DNA from: Polaromonas sp. JS666
GTDB lineage: Bacteria > Pseudomonadota > Gammaproteobacteria > Burkholderiales > Burkholderiaceae_C
Assembly (NCBI RefSeq): GCF_900103405.1
Contig: NZ_FNHX01000006.1
Location: 124,001 to 188,000 of the forward strand
Direction: 5' to 3'
DNA length: 64,000 nucleotides
Program-made: the position numbers and the translations under genes
Shown here: positions 28,827 to 37,752 of the stretch, one piece after another
How positions within the stretch are numbered: position 1 is the stretch's first letter
Layout of the letters: every line of letters begins with the position of its first letter
The notes under the pieces: generated by a model
What the model saw: only the letters and a program-made list of their open reading frames with translations
What the model was told of the DNA's origin: nothing
Databases searched by the model: none

Positions 28827-29639
28827 TTACTGCGAAGCGGTGATACCGCCGTCGAGATACAGCACCTGCCCGGTAACAAAGCGAGAGGCGGGCGCCGCAA
28901 AAAACACCGCCGCACCGGCCACGTCCTGCGGGTCGGCCACGCGGCCCAGCGGAATGCGTTCCAGCACCTGTTGATGCGTCTCGGGATTTTCCAGCCAGTG
29001 GCGCGCCATCTCGGTCTGCACCACGGTGGGCGCGATGCCATTGACGGTGATGCCGTGCGGCGCCAGCTCGCTCGCATGCTGGCGTATCAGCATGACCAGG
29101 CCGCCCTTGCTGCTGCTGTAGGCCGAATAACCGCGGCCGCGCAGCCCCAGCTGCGCGCGCACCGAGAGCAGATGCACCTGCGCGCCGCCTTTGCCGCCTT
29201 CAATCTGTTTTTTGGCCGCGGCCTGCGCGAGAAACATCGCGGCCTTGAGGTTGACCTGCAACACCTCGTCAAAAGCCTCTTCGGTGACGTCGAGCAAGGC
29301 CTGCTCGCGCTGCATGCCGACACAGTTCACCAAAATGTCGAGGCCGCCCCACTGCGCTGCCACCGCGTCGACGGAGGCCTGCATCTGCGGCACCGAATGC
29401 GCGTCCATGGCCAGGCCCAGGGCCTCGTGGCCCGCCGCCCGCAGCGCGGAAGCCACGGCTTGCGCCTTGGCCTCATCGCGGCCCGACACCGCGACACGCG
29501 CGCCCGCGATGGCCAGGCCCCAGGCAATGGCTTCGCCTATGCCGCCGTAACCGCCGGGCACATAAGCGGTTTTGCCGCGCAGGTCGAACAGGCCTGTCAG
29601 CGCGGTGCCGAAATCAATCCGGGGTGTGATGTTGCTCAT
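28827..29639 (-). CDS. Short-chain dehydrogenase/reductase
   Basis: A 270-residue SDR. The cofactor loop is PGGYGGIGEA (about residue 28), a variant in which the usual T-G start is replaced by P-G-G. NCVG replaces NNAG. The catalytic Ser is in HLLSVRAQ, with YSAYSSSKGG for Tyr-x3-Lys. The C-terminal LYLDGGITAS is standard. It is last in the seven-gene minus-strand operon headed by the RpiR regulator, 50 bases after the other SDR. It should oxidise or reduce a hydroxyl on the operon's sugar- or acid-like substrate. Confidence 0.87.
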   Translation of the reverse strand: MSNITPRIDFGTALTGLFDLRGKTAYVPGGYGGIGEAIAWGLAIAGARVAVSGRDEAKAQAVASALRAAGHEALGLAMDAHSVPQMQASVDAVAAQWGGLDILVNCVGMQREQALLDVTEEAFDEVLQVNLKAAMFLAQAAAKKQIEGGKGGAQVHLLSVRAQLGLRGRGYSAYSSSKGGLVMLIRQHASELAPHGITVNGIAPTVVQTEMARHWLENPETHQQVLERIPLGRVADPQDVAGAAVFFAAPASRFVTGQVLYLDGGITASQ

Positions 29640-29689
29640 GGATGGCGAAATTGTGGGCGCAAAGCAGGCGAGCGGCGAAAGGGTTTTCC

Positions 29690-30433
29690 TCAATCCATCA
29701 GCAGGCCGCCATTGAGGTCAATGATCTCGCCGGTGATAAAGCCCGACAGCGGCGAAGCCAGGAAGCGCACCACATGGGCGAACTCCTCGGGTTCACAGAA
29801 GCGGCCGACCGGGATGTCTTTGAGCAACTTCTGGCGCTGCTCCTCATTGAGCTGCTCGGTGATCATGGGCGTCTTGACATAGGCCGGCGCGACGGCATTG
29901 GCCGTGACACCAAAAGGCGCGAGTTCGCGCGCCAGCGAAAAGGTCAGCGAGCTCATCGCGCCCTTGGACACCGAGTAGGCCGTGCCCGCCGTCAAGCCGC
30001 CGGTCTTGGCCGCCAGCGAGCTGGTGTTGATGATGCGGCCGAAGCGCCGCGCCTTCATCGCCGGCACCACCTGCTGCGCGAGGTAAAAAGCGCCGTCGAG
30101 GTTGGCCCCCAGCACGCGTCGCCATTCACCGGCCTCGGTGGCCTCGACCTTGTTGTTGGAAAGAATGCCGGCGTTGTTGACCAGGATGTCGACGGGCCCG
30201 AATGCCTTGACGATGAGGGCATGGCCGTCGCTCACGGCGGCTGCGTCGCTGATGTCAAACGAGAACGCCGAGGCACGCGAACCCAGCTCATCGGCCAGCG
30301 CGCGGTTGCCTTCGTGGTTCACATCGACCATCGCGACCTTGCAGCCGTCTTCCAGCAAGGCCTTGACGACGGCCAGGCCCATGGTGCCGGCCGCGCCTGT
30401 GACCAGCGCGACTTTGTCTTGAAGCGGTTTCAT
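29690..30433 (-). CDS. Short-chain dehydrogenase/reductase
   Basis: A 247-residue classical SDR. TGAAGTMG at about 12-19 binds the nucleotide, with Asp (VAMVDVN) at the next strand favouring NAD. NNAG, the catalytic Ser in IINTSSLAAK, and Tyr-x3-Lys in YSVSKGA follow, then IDLNGGLL. It differs from the neighbouring SDR and does not look like a recent copy. It lies in the RpiR-headed operon, just after the LivH permease gene. Confidence 0.9.
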   Translation of the reverse strand: MKPLQDKVALVTGAAGTMGLAVVKALLEDGCKVAMVDVNHEGNRALADELGSRASAFSFDISDAAAVSDGHALIVKAFGPVDILVNNAGILSNNKVEATEAGEWRRVLGANLDGAFYLAQQVVPAMKARRFGRIINTSSLAAKTGGLTAGTAYSVSKGAMSSLTFSLARELAPFGVTANAVAPAYVKTPMITEQLNEEQRQKLLKDIPVGRFCEPEEFAHVVRFLASPLSGFITGEIIDLNGGLLMD

Positions 30434-30468
30434 CCAAATAACTTTCTGCGGTAATCAGTGAAGGGGCG

Positions 30469-31398
30469 TCATGCATCCAATACGCTCTTTTTGCCAAAGA
30501 GACCACGTGAACGGAAAGTCACCACGGCGATAAACAGCAAATACATGGACATCAGCGACCACTCGGATGCATACGAACCGGTAAGCCCCACCACCATGCC
30601 CACCATCAGCCCGGCAATCACCGCGCCCCACAGCGAACCGACACCACCCAGCACAATGATCAAAAAGGCCGGCACCACCGCGTCCACGCCCACATGGGGC
30701 CGTATACCCCAGATGGGCGCCATGACCACACCCGCAATGGCCGCCAGCGCCACACCGAGGCCGAAGACAAAAAGGCGCAGGCGCGAGAGGTTGATGCCCA
30801 GGGCGCGCACCATTTCGCTGTCGTGCGCGCCGGCCTTGATGATGGCGCCGTAGGGTGTCTTCTGCAAAAACACCCAGAGCAGCACAATCATCAGGATGGC
30901 AAAGCCGCTGGCGAAGAAGCGGTACCTGGAATACACCAGGTCGCCCATCAGGAAGGCGCCGGAGATGGCCTCGGGCAGCATCAGCTGCTTTTCCGACGAA
31001 CCCCAGACCACACGTATGCCTTCTTCAATCACCAGCGCGGCGCCGAAAGTCAGCAGCAGGCCGTAAAGCGGGTCGCGGCCGTAGGTGCGCCGCATGCACA
31101 GCTCCAGCAGCATGCCGAAGATGCCGACAAAAATCGGCGCGAAGACCAGCGCCACGCCGTAGCGCGTGCCCAGCGGCAGGCCCATATACCAGGCCTGCAG
31201 ATTCGGGAACATGCCCAGCTGCGGCGCGACCAGGAACAACGCGAAGTACATGCCCAGCGCGAACAGCGAGCCGTGCGCGAGGTTGATGGTCTCCATCACC
31301 CCCACGATGAGCATAAAGCCCAGCGCGATGAGCGCGAACAGCAGACCCAGCGAGATGCCGTTGACGAGGTGCGGAACAAGCTGAAGCAGGAAATCCAT
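30469..31398 (-). CDS. Branched-chain amino acid-type ABC permease (LivH-like)
   Basis: A 309-residue membrane protein with about eight helices. It shows the LivH hallmarks LVNGISLGLLFALIALGFML and VMETINLAHGSLFALGMY, with the C-terminal GGVGSLWGAVIAGLMVGMVVG. It should pair with the LivM-type permease encoded on the other strand (36736), since only one of each is present in this locus. The substrate is not necessarily an amino acid: Liv-type systems also carry urea, amides and aromatic acids. Confidence 0.9.
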   Translation of the reverse strand: MDFLLQLVPHLVNGISLGLLFALIALGFMLIVGVMETINLAHGSLFALGMYFALFLVAPQLGMFPNLQAWYMGLPLGTRYGVALVFAPIFVGIFGMLLELCMRRTYGRDPLYGLLLTFGAALVIEEGIRVVWGSSEKQLMLPEAISGAFLMGDLVYSRYRFFASGFAILMIVLLWVFLQKTPYGAIIKAGAHDSEMVRALGINLSRLRLFVFGLGVALAAIAGVVMAPIWGIRPHVGVDAVVPAFLIIVLGGVGSLWGAVIAGLMVGMVVGLTGSYASEWSLMSMYLLFIAVVTFRSRGLFGKKSVLDA

Positions 31399-31431
31399 GT
31401 CGGCCTTGAAAGAGGGTTGGCGGCTGGGCGC

Positions 31432-32784
31432 TCAGGCTTCGTAGCTGGGCGTCGCGTCGTAGCTCTCTAGCTTGCAGGCGCCCGCGGCGTCCTTGTCCAT
31501 CACGTCCTTGGGGTCGGCCTGCGTGAGGATCTTGAAGATGTCGTCCTTCTCGGCGGGCTGGTCGTTGTAGCTGGCCATGTAAATCGTCTGCTGGCACTGG
31601 TGGGTGACCGGGTCCATCCACGCGTCGTAATGCTGCAGGCGGTCGGCCGCGCTCATCTTGCGGCCTTCGAGCTTCTTGATGACCGCGATGTTGTTCGTGG
31701 TGCCGGCTTCTTCGATGCAGCGCAGCAGCTCGCGCGTGGCCATATAACTGTTGTGGAACACATTGCCCGGCACGCGTATCGCCATGCCCGGGAACTGCTT
31801 CTGGTAGGCCGCCACGAACTCCTTCACGCCGGGCAGGTTCAATCGCCAGTACCAGGTGGTGCCGAAGACGCCGAAGATGGCCTCGGGGCCCAGGCCGTAG
31901 ACGTCGGGCCAGTCCTGCTGGTTATTGATCCAGGCCATGGTCTGGTTCATCTTGAGCTGCACCACCTGCTGGCGCAGTGCCTTGATGTCGTCGCCGCCCA
32001 CGGCCGTGGCCACCACGTTGGGCTTGAGCTGCTGCAGCTTGAGCAGGTAGGACGAAAAATCGCGGGTGTTCTGCGGCACCAGCAGTTCTTCCACGACTTT
32101 GCCGCCGTTGGCCTCGACAATGGCGCGCGTCGCCTTGGAGGTGGTGTGGCCCCACACATAGTCGTTGGTCAGCAGCACCCAGTTGCGCCCGCTCGCCTTG
32201 ATGGCGTTCTTGACGATGGCATTCGAAAAGTTGGTGCCGTTGCCGTCCCAGACAAACTTGGTGCGGTGGCAGTCCTTGCCAGCCTCGGTCGGGCTGCTGG
32301 AGTTGGTGTTGAAAAACACCGTGCCGTATTTCTGCGCGACCTGCGAGATCGCGTTGGACACGCCGGAGTGCACCGCGCCTACCAGGAAGGCCGCTTCGTT
32401 GCGCGTGATCATGCGCTCGGCCACGCGCGAGCCGGTGGCCGGCGTGGTTTCGGTGTCGATGTGGATGGCCTCTATGCGCCGGCCCAGCACACCGCCCTTG
32501 TCGTTGAACTCCTTGATGGCCATCATGGCGCCCAGGCGCTCCTCGCCACCCGAGGCCGCGTACAGGCCCGAGGCGTCCATGGTCAGGCCTATGGTCAGCG
32601 GCTTCTTCTGGCCGGTCTGCGCCCAGGCGTGGTTGTGCTTCCAGGGCCCCATAAAGGGCGCGACGCCGTACAGGCCCGCGCCCACCAGCGCCAGGCTGGA
32701 GTGCTTGAGCAGCGCGCGGCGCGAGGTGGCGGCGGCTTCGGGTTTGGGTTCGGGGGCTGCAGCCTTGTTGTTGATCTCGCTCAT
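31432..32784 (-). CDS. Liv-type ABC substrate-binding protein with Tat-like signal
   Basis: A 450-residue Peripla_BP_6 protein. The N-terminus has a long polar region, then a twin-arginine motif (SRRALLK) and a hydrophobic stretch, ending HAWAQ, which suggests Tat export. The mature part opens TIGLTMDASGLYAASGGEE and keeps GGVLGRRIEAIHIDTETTPA. The ATG at 32784 has GGAGAC before it and is preferred over the longer frame. It supplies substrate to the LivH/LivM/LivG/LivF proteins of the same locus. The long N-terminus before the RR pair (about 20 residues) is unusual. Confidence 0.88.
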   Translation of the reverse strand: MSEINNKAAAPEPKPEAAATSRRALLKHSSLALVGAGLYGVAPFMGPWKHNHAWAQTGQKKPLTIGLTMDASGLYAASGGEERLGAMMAIKEFNDKGGVLGRRIEAIHIDTETTPATGSRVAERMITRNEAAFLVGAVHSGVSNAISQVAQKYGTVFFNTNSSSPTEAGKDCHRTKFVWDGNGTNFSNAIVKNAIKASGRNWVLLTNDYVWGHTTSKATRAIVEANGGKVVEELLVPQNTRDFSSYLLKLQQLKPNVVATAVGGDDIKALRQQVVQLKMNQTMAWINNQQDWPDVYGLGPEAIFGVFGTTWYWRLNLPGVKEFVAAYQKQFPGMAIRVPGNVFHNSYMATRELLRCIEEAGTTNNIAVIKKLEGRKMSAADRLQHYDAWMDPVTHQCQQTIYMASYNDQPAEKDDIFKILTQADPKDVMDKDAAGACKLESYDATPSYEA

Positions 32785-32815
32785 GGTTTTGTCTCCTGCT
32801 GGTTGAGGGATGGGC

Positions 32816-33718
32816 TTAACGGGGAACGATCTTGACGTCGTTGAGTTTTTCCTGCGCTTCAAAAAGAGAGGCGATCAGCTTGTCGCCGAAGCCGGCGTTG
32901 CTGGCCTGTATCAGGCTCTGGTGCGCGGCCTCGCCCATCAGGCTGCTGACGGGCAGCATCTCGGCCAGGTGGGTGTAGTAGCGCAAGTCTTTCTGCGCAT
33001 TGGCGATGCCGAACTTGAAGCCGGTGACGTCGCCTTCCTTGAGCGTCTTGGTCGCCATCATCTGGAAGATGCCGCAGTTCACGCCGCCGGCCGAGATCAC
33101 GTCGTAGAGGCGGTTCAGGTCCAGCCCGCTTTTGGCCGCGACCGCAAAGGCCTCGGCAATCGAGGCGGCAAAGCTCATGGCCATCATGTTGTTGACCAGC
33201 TTGAGCACATGGCCGTGGCCGGGCGGGCCCACATGGAAGATGTTTTCGCAAAAGGCCTTGAGCACCGGCTCCAGCGCCTTGAAGTCTTCGGGCTCGGCGC
33301 CCACCATGGTGTTGAGCCGGCCTTCCTCGGCCTCCTTGGGCGTGCGCGCCAGCGGCGCATCGACCAGCTTGATGCCCCTGGCCGCGAGGTCATTGCGTAT
33401 GCGTGTGCTGGAGGCCGGCTCGGCGGTGGAGGTGTCGACCACGATCAGGCCCTGGCGACCGCCGTCCAGCAGGCCGTCCTTGCCGTAGACGATGTCCTCG
33501 ACCTGGGGCGAACCCGTGACGCAGATAAACACGATGTCCGAAACCTGCGCGCACTCGGCGTTGGTTTTGGCTTCTTTCGCGCCGGCGGCGATGAGGTCGG
33601 CGAGGTTGTCGCGGTTGCGGTTGACCTTGAACGTCAGGCCGAAGCCTTTGGCCAGCAGGTTTTTGGCCATGCCGTGGCCCATCATGCCGATGCCGATAAA
33701 TCCGATTCGGGGTGCCAT
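32816..33718 (-). CDS. Beta-hydroxyacid dehydrogenase (3-hydroxyisobutyrate dehydrogenase family)
   Basis: A 300-residue NAD(P) enzyme. The Rossmann motif GFIGIGMMGHGMAKNL is at 5-20, and the catalytic Lys is in VLKLVNNMMAM at about 172. The substrate loop reads DAPLARTPKEAEEG instead of the common DAPVSGG form; an Arg at this place binds the acid group in the sulfolactaldehyde reductase YihU, but the Ser that follows the Lys in YihU (K+7) is Ala here. It is in operon with the kinase-aldolase gene upstream and the binding protein downstream. It should reduce a semialdehyde or 2-hydroxy-3-oxo acid. Confidence 0.86.
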   Translation of the reverse strand: MAPRIGFIGIGMMGHGMAKNLLAKGFGLTFKVNRNRDNLADLIAAGAKEAKTNAECAQVSDIVFICVTGSPQVEDIVYGKDGLLDGGRQGLIVVDTSTAEPASSTRIRNDLAARGIKLVDAPLARTPKEAEEGRLNTMVGAEPEDFKALEPVLKAFCENIFHVGPPGHGHVLKLVNNMMAMSFAASIAEAFAVAAKSGLDLNRLYDVISAGGVNCGIFQMMATKTLKEGDVTGFKFGIANAQKDLRYYTHLAEMLPVSSLMGEAAHQSLIQASNAGFGDKLIASLFEAQEKLNDVKIVPR

Positions 33719-33754
33719 GTCTTGTCTCCGTCCTGTTCGTGGTGTTGCTTGTGT

Positions 33755-35686
33755 TCAGTTCACGGGCTCGGTCGCGCGGGTCTGCTTGCCTGTGCGCGCC
33801 TGGTCCCAGAGCGCAATCAGCCGCGCATAACGCTCGGCAATGTCCCGGACCACCGCCGCGTCATCCATGGCGCCGGCAAACCAGCCGTTCGCCGCGTCGG
33901 CAAAAATCGAACGCCCGACCGCAAAGCCGCGGCAAATCGCATGCGGCGCCGCGATGCGAAAGCTCTGGTCCAGTTTTTCCTCGCTGGCTTCCAGGCCCAG
34001 CACCAGCACACCGCGGCAATGGGCGTCATGCTGGTGAATGACCGTGGCGATCTTTTCCCAGGCTGCCGCGCTGGCGGCGGGCGGCAGCTTCCACCAGTCG
34101 GGGAAGATGCCGGCCTGGTAAATCTGCGCCAGCGCCTGCGGCACCGTGTCCTCGTCGGCTGGCATGTCCTTGGGGGGAATGACCTCGATCAGGAATTCGT
34201 GAAAGCTGTCCACGCTGGCGCGCTGCAGGTCGGCCAGGCTGGCCAGCTGGCTTTCGCGCAAAGGCGCAGGGTCTTGCGGGTGGTAGCTCACCAGGCATTT
34301 GGCGACATGCTCGCCGGGCCAGGTCCGCATGGCCGCGCCCAGAGCGGCACCGGCTTCAAACTGCAGCGGGCGCGAGCCGGGCAGCTCCACGGGCCGCGCC
34401 ACCCACCAGCCTTTGCCCGTGACGGAAGGCAGCACGTCTTCGCCGAAGCGGCCATCAACGATTACGCCAACCCCAGCGCGCCGGCCGGCCCCTAGCCGCG
34501 CGCCTTCGGCGATCAGGGATTTGAAGTGCGGAATGCGCTGCATGCCCGCGCCATGGCGCGCGGCCAGCTCTTCGAGCTGCATGCGGTGGTCAAAGGCCAG
34601 GATGACCAGTTCTTCCCAGCGCCGCGTGCGCGTGCTGGCGCGGTGCAGGTGCTCGAGCCGTGCATCTTCACGCAGGCGGCGCGTGGTGGAGCCGTGCGCC
34701 AGGAAAAACTGCAGCTCTTCCCAGCTCGCCATGGCCGGCGCGCAGCCGTGGCGCGAAACCACCAGCGCGCCGCAGGCATTGGCATAGGCGCAACAGCGCG
34801 CGAGAGGCTCGCCCGGTATCCAGCCGCGCAGAAAACCCGACATAAAAGCATCGCCCGCGCCCAGCACGTTGTAAACGTCGACCGGAAAGCCGGGCCCCTG
34901 CAAACCCTTTTCGAGCGAATCGGGAATCGCGCCGTCGAACACCACGCAGCCCATGGGGCCGCGCTTGACCACCAGCGTGCCGGCCGTCAATTCGCGCAGG
35001 CGGCGCAGGGCGGCCAGCGTGTCGGTGCTGCCGCCCGCGATGTGGATTTCTTCCTCGGTGCCGACCACCAGGTCGCATTGGCCGACCACGGTCTGCAGGT
35101 GCGCGCTGACCTCACCCGAAGGCACAAAACGCTGCTCGCCCATGCCGGGGCTGGTCAGGCCCCAGAGCACGGGGCGGTAGTCGATGTCCAGCACCACACG
35201 CGTGCCGGCGGCCTTGGCCAGCGCCATGGCGCGGGTGCAGCTTTCGTAGGTGAGCGGCTGCGACAAATGTGTTCCCGAGATCAGCAGCGCCTTGGCCGAG
35301 GCAATAAAGGCCGCGTCGAAGTCCTCAGGGCTGATCGCCATGTCGGCGCAGTTGTCGCGGTAAAACACCAGCGGGAAGGTGTCGCGGTCCTGGATGCCCA
35401 GGAACACCAGCGCCGTCAGGCGCTTGGGATCGGTGGCCACATGGCTCACGTCCACGCCTTCGGCGGCCAGGGTTTCGCGTACAAAGCGGCCGTTGTGCTC
35501 GTCGCCCACGCGCGTCAGCATGGCAGGCTTGAGGCCCAGGCGCGCCACACCGACCGCGGTGTTGGCCGGCGAGCCGCCCAGGTATTTGCTGAAGCTCTGC
35601 ATGTCTTCGAGGCGGCCGCCGATCTGTTCGCCGTACAGGTCGACGGCGGCGCGGCCCACGCAGATCAGGTCCAGCGGGCGGTTCAT
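33755..35686 (-). CDS. iolC: 5-dehydro-2-deoxygluconokinase fused to a DUF2090 aldolase-like domain
   Basis: A 643-residue fusion. The PfkB kinase domain (about 1-325) has LGGSPANTAVGVARLG near the start and the catalytic GAGD at 276-279. The DUF2090 domain (about 355-635) begins LVILAFDHRMQLEEL and is the class I aldolase-type barrel fused to IolC in many Proteobacteria. Known IolC proteins phosphorylate DKG in myo-inositol breakdown, and the fused domain is thought to split the product. The ATG overlaps the regulator stop. Other iol genes (iolB, D, E, G) are not seen in the window, so the name rests on the fusion and the substrate is open. Confidence 0.82.
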   Translation of the reverse strand: MNRPLDLICVGRAAVDLYGEQIGGRLEDMQSFSKYLGGSPANTAVGVARLGLKPAMLTRVGDEHNGRFVRETLAAEGVDVSHVATDPKRLTALVFLGIQDRDTFPLVFYRDNCADMAISPEDFDAAFIASAKALLISGTHLSQPLTYESCTRAMALAKAAGTRVVLDIDYRPVLWGLTSPGMGEQRFVPSGEVSAHLQTVVGQCDLVVGTEEEIHIAGGSTDTLAALRRLRELTAGTLVVKRGPMGCVVFDGAIPDSLEKGLQGPGFPVDVYNVLGAGDAFMSGFLRGWIPGEPLARCCAYANACGALVVSRHGCAPAMASWEELQFFLAHGSTTRRLREDARLEHLHRASTRTRRWEELVILAFDHRMQLEELAARHGAGMQRIPHFKSLIAEGARLGAGRRAGVGVIVDGRFGEDVLPSVTGKGWWVARPVELPGSRPLQFEAGAALGAAMRTWPGEHVAKCLVSYHPQDPAPLRESQLASLADLQRASVDSFHEFLIEVIPPKDMPADEDTVPQALAQIYQAGIFPDWWKLPPAASAAAWEKIATVIHQHDAHCRGVLVLGLEASEEKLDQSFRIAAPHAICRGFAVGRSIFADAANGWFAGAMDDAAVVRDIAERYARLIALWDQARTGKQTRATEPVN

Positions 35687-36564
35687 GCGGCCCTCTTGCG
35701 CGCCGGCTTTCCGGCCGGTTTGCCTTTGGTTTTGGCCGCGCCCTGCTCGGCCAGCTGGTGGCCGGTGCTGACCACCAGCGCCTGCGCCAGGCACAGCGGC
35801 GCGACCAGCGAGCGGAAGGGTTTGGACGAATCGTCGGCCAGCTCCAGGCAGACCTCGGCATGCGCCTTGAGCGGCGAGAGCGGGCCGTCGGTAATGGCGA
35901 TCACCGAAGCGCCCAGCCTGGCCGCCTCCGCCGCGGCGGCGATCACCTCGGGCGAGTAGTTGCGAAAGCTCGCGGCGATGAGCACGTCGCCGGGCGCGAT
36001 GGAGCGCAGGCTTTCGCGCAGCATGCCGCCGGTGCCGTCGAGCAAATGGGTGCGCAGCTCGAGTTGGCTCAGCGCATAGGCCAGGTAGCCCGCCACCGGG
36101 AAAGCGCGGCGCTGTGCCAGCACATGGATGCGCGGCGCCGAGGCCATGAGTTTGACGGCGGCCTGGAGGTCGGCCTGGGCAATGCTTTCTTCCAGGTGGC
36201 CGAGTTCGGCCACCGACTCGCCCACCAGCTGGTGCAGCACGCCGGCCGGCGCGCGTTCGCCGTTGAGCTGCTTGCGGCGCAGCTGGTCTATGCGCTCGCG
36301 GTAGCTGTCGGAGCGCTCCAGCAGGTGGCCGCGAAACACCTGCTGCATTTCGGAAAAGCCGCCATAGCCCAGCGCGTTGGCAAAACGGATCATGGCCGAG
36401 GGCTGGACCTCGGTGGCCTCGGCTACCGTGGCCACCGTGCCCAGGGCCAGCTCGTTGGGCTGCTCCAGCGCGAAGCGCGCGATGCGCTGCAACTGCTTGG
36501 ACATGTCCGGGTAGGTCCGGCCTATCAGCGCCTTGAGTTCTTCGTAGTTCGTTGCAGAGTCCAT
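35683..36564 (-). CDS. MurR/RpiR-family regulator of the divergent transport/catabolic locus
   Basis: A 293-residue RpiR protein. The HTH domain spans about residues 10-85 (LALGTVATVAEATEVQPSAMIRFANALGY). The SIS domain spans about 130-260 (VLAQRRAFPVAGYLAYALSQ, GDVLIAASFRNYSPEVIAAA). The tail is basic and Ala/Lys-rich. The frame opens at 36618, but ATG 36564 fits the family start. IolR of several Proteobacteria belongs to this family, matching the iolC gene it overlaps by four bases. The divergent gap holds two matching palindromes (36621-36665), the likely operator. Confidence 0.88.
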   Translation of the reverse strand: MDSATNYEELKALIGRTYPDMSKQLQRIARFALEQPNELALGTVATVAEATEVQPSAMIRFANALGYGGFSEMQQVFRGHLLERSDSYRERIDQLRRKQLNGERAPAGVLHQLVGESVAELGHLEESIAQADLQAAVKLMASAPRIHVLAQRRAFPVAGYLAYALSQLELRTHLLDGTGGMLRESLRSIAPGDVLIAASFRNYSPEVIAAAAEAARLGASVIAITDGPLSPLKAHAEVCLELADDSSKPFRSLVAPLCLAQALVVSTGHQLAEQGAAKTKGKPAGKPARKRAA

Positions 36565-36620
36565 GGGTTCTTGCCGCCTGGGAAATGCGATGGGCCGGGC
36601 CGGCTCGCATCGCGTCAATT

Positions 36621-36665
36621 TAGAATAAATGTTCTTGCTTATTTAAATAATAGAATTTATATTCT
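36621..36665. promoter_or_regulatory. Twin AGAA-N6-TTCT operator in the divergent promoter region
   Basis: TAGAATAAATGTTCT (36621-36635) and TAGAATTTATATTCT (36651-36665) match at 12 of 15 bases. Each is an AGAA-N6-TTCT inverted repeat, and they start exactly 30 bp apart, close to three helical turns. They lie in the AT-rich gap between the RpiR gene and livM, about 60 bp from the regulator start. IolR of the RpiR family in rhizobia is known to use GGAA-N6-TTCC sites, so this looks like the regulator's operator. Control of both operons by it is inferred. Confidence 0.7.
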
Positions 36666-36735
36666 GTTTTGTCCAGCGTCTTTTTTTCGAACGCTTTTTC
36701 CTTCCCCCAAGAAAACCCAGAGAGACAAGGCCCCC

Positions 36736-37752
36736 ATGCAACTCGCTTCCGGCCGCGCGCCGCTGATTCCCTTGCCCATGCTCGCCACGCTGCTGGTGCT
36801 GCTGTCCACGCCGCTGTGGGTGGGCCGCGTCGGTCTGTACCAATACCTGGCCCTGGAAATCATGATCTGGGTGCTGTTTGCGCTGGGCTATAACCTGCTG
36901 CTGGGCTTCACCGGCCTGCCCTCTTTCGGCCACGGCGCGTTTTTCGGCACGGGCGCCTATGCCTTCGGCCTGCTGCAGCTCAGGGTCTGGCCCAACCTGT
37001 GGTTCGACCTGGCCGGCGCGGTGCTGGTCACGGCGGCGCTGGGTGCGTTGGTGGCGCTGTTCATCTCGCACCGGCGCGGCATTTATTACGCGCTGCTCAC
37101 CATCGCCTTCGGCCAGGTGTTCTGGTTTATCGCCAACAAATGGCATACCGTCACCGGCGGCGAGGACGGGCTGCTCAACATCAAGCGCCTGCCGGCCGAC
37201 TTCGGTGTGGTCTCTTTCAACCTTTCCGGCAACAACGCCCTCTTCTTCTTTTGCCTGGCGCTGTTCGCGATGGTGCTGCTGGGCCTGTGGCGGCTGATCC
37301 ATTCGCCGCTGGGCCGCATCTTCAGCGCCATCAAGCAGAACGAAACACGCGCGGCCTTTGTGGGCTACAACGTCTGGCTCTACAAATGGCTGGCTTTCAC
37401 GCTGTCCACCGCCGTGGCGGGCCTGGCCGGCGCGCTGTTCGCCATGGCCCAGCAGTCGGCCTACCCCAACGTCATGAGCCTGCACAACTCGGGCTTTGTC
37501 GTGATGATGGTGCTGATAGGCGGCGGCCTGGTGAGCTTCTGGGGCCCAGTCATAGGCGCGACCTTTTTTATCCTGGCGCGCGACCTGCTGGGTGCCTACA
37601 CCGAGACCTGGCTGCTCTGGTACGGCCTGGTCTTTATGGCCATGGTGCTGTTCAAGCCCGAAGGCATCGCCGGCGCCTGGCAGGCCTGGAAGGCCAGGCC
37701 GAAACGCAGCGCGCTGGCCAAGGCAGCGCCCGCGGCGGGAGGTGCGCTGTGA
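36736..37752 (+). CDS. Branched-chain amino acid-type ABC permease (LivM-like)
   Basis: A 338-residue membrane protein with about nine helices. The LivM hallmarks LALEIMIWVLFALGYNLLLGFTGLPSFGHGAFFGTGAY and HSPLGRIFSAIKQNETRAAFVGYNVW are present. The frame is open far upstream to 35758, but that part is antisense to the regulator and iolC, so ATG 36736 is used. First gene of the plus-strand operon; its TGA overlaps the GTG of the LivG-like gene. It pairs with the LivH-type permease at 30469. Confidence 0.9.
   Translation: MQLASGRAPLIPLPMLATLLVLLSTPLWVGRVGLYQYLALEIMIWVLFALGYNLLLGFTGLPSFGHGAFFGTGAYAFGLLQLRVWPNLWFDLAGAVLVTAALGALVALFISHRRGIYYALLTIAFGQVFWFIANKWHTVTGGEDGLLNIKRLPADFGVVSFNLSGNNALFFFCLALFAMVLLGLWRLIHSPLGRIFSAIKQNETRAAFVGYNVWLYKWLAFTLSTAVAGLAGALFAMAQQSAYPNVMSLHNSGFVVMMVLIGGGLVSFWGPVIGATFFILARDLLGAYTETWLLWYGLVFMAMVLFKPEGIAGAWQAWKARPKRSALAKAAPAAGGAL

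Noticed and set aside
31600..32835. A 411-codon plus-strand frame opposite the Liv-type binding protein.
   Set aside because: Shadow of the real gene; no start signal and no domain pattern.
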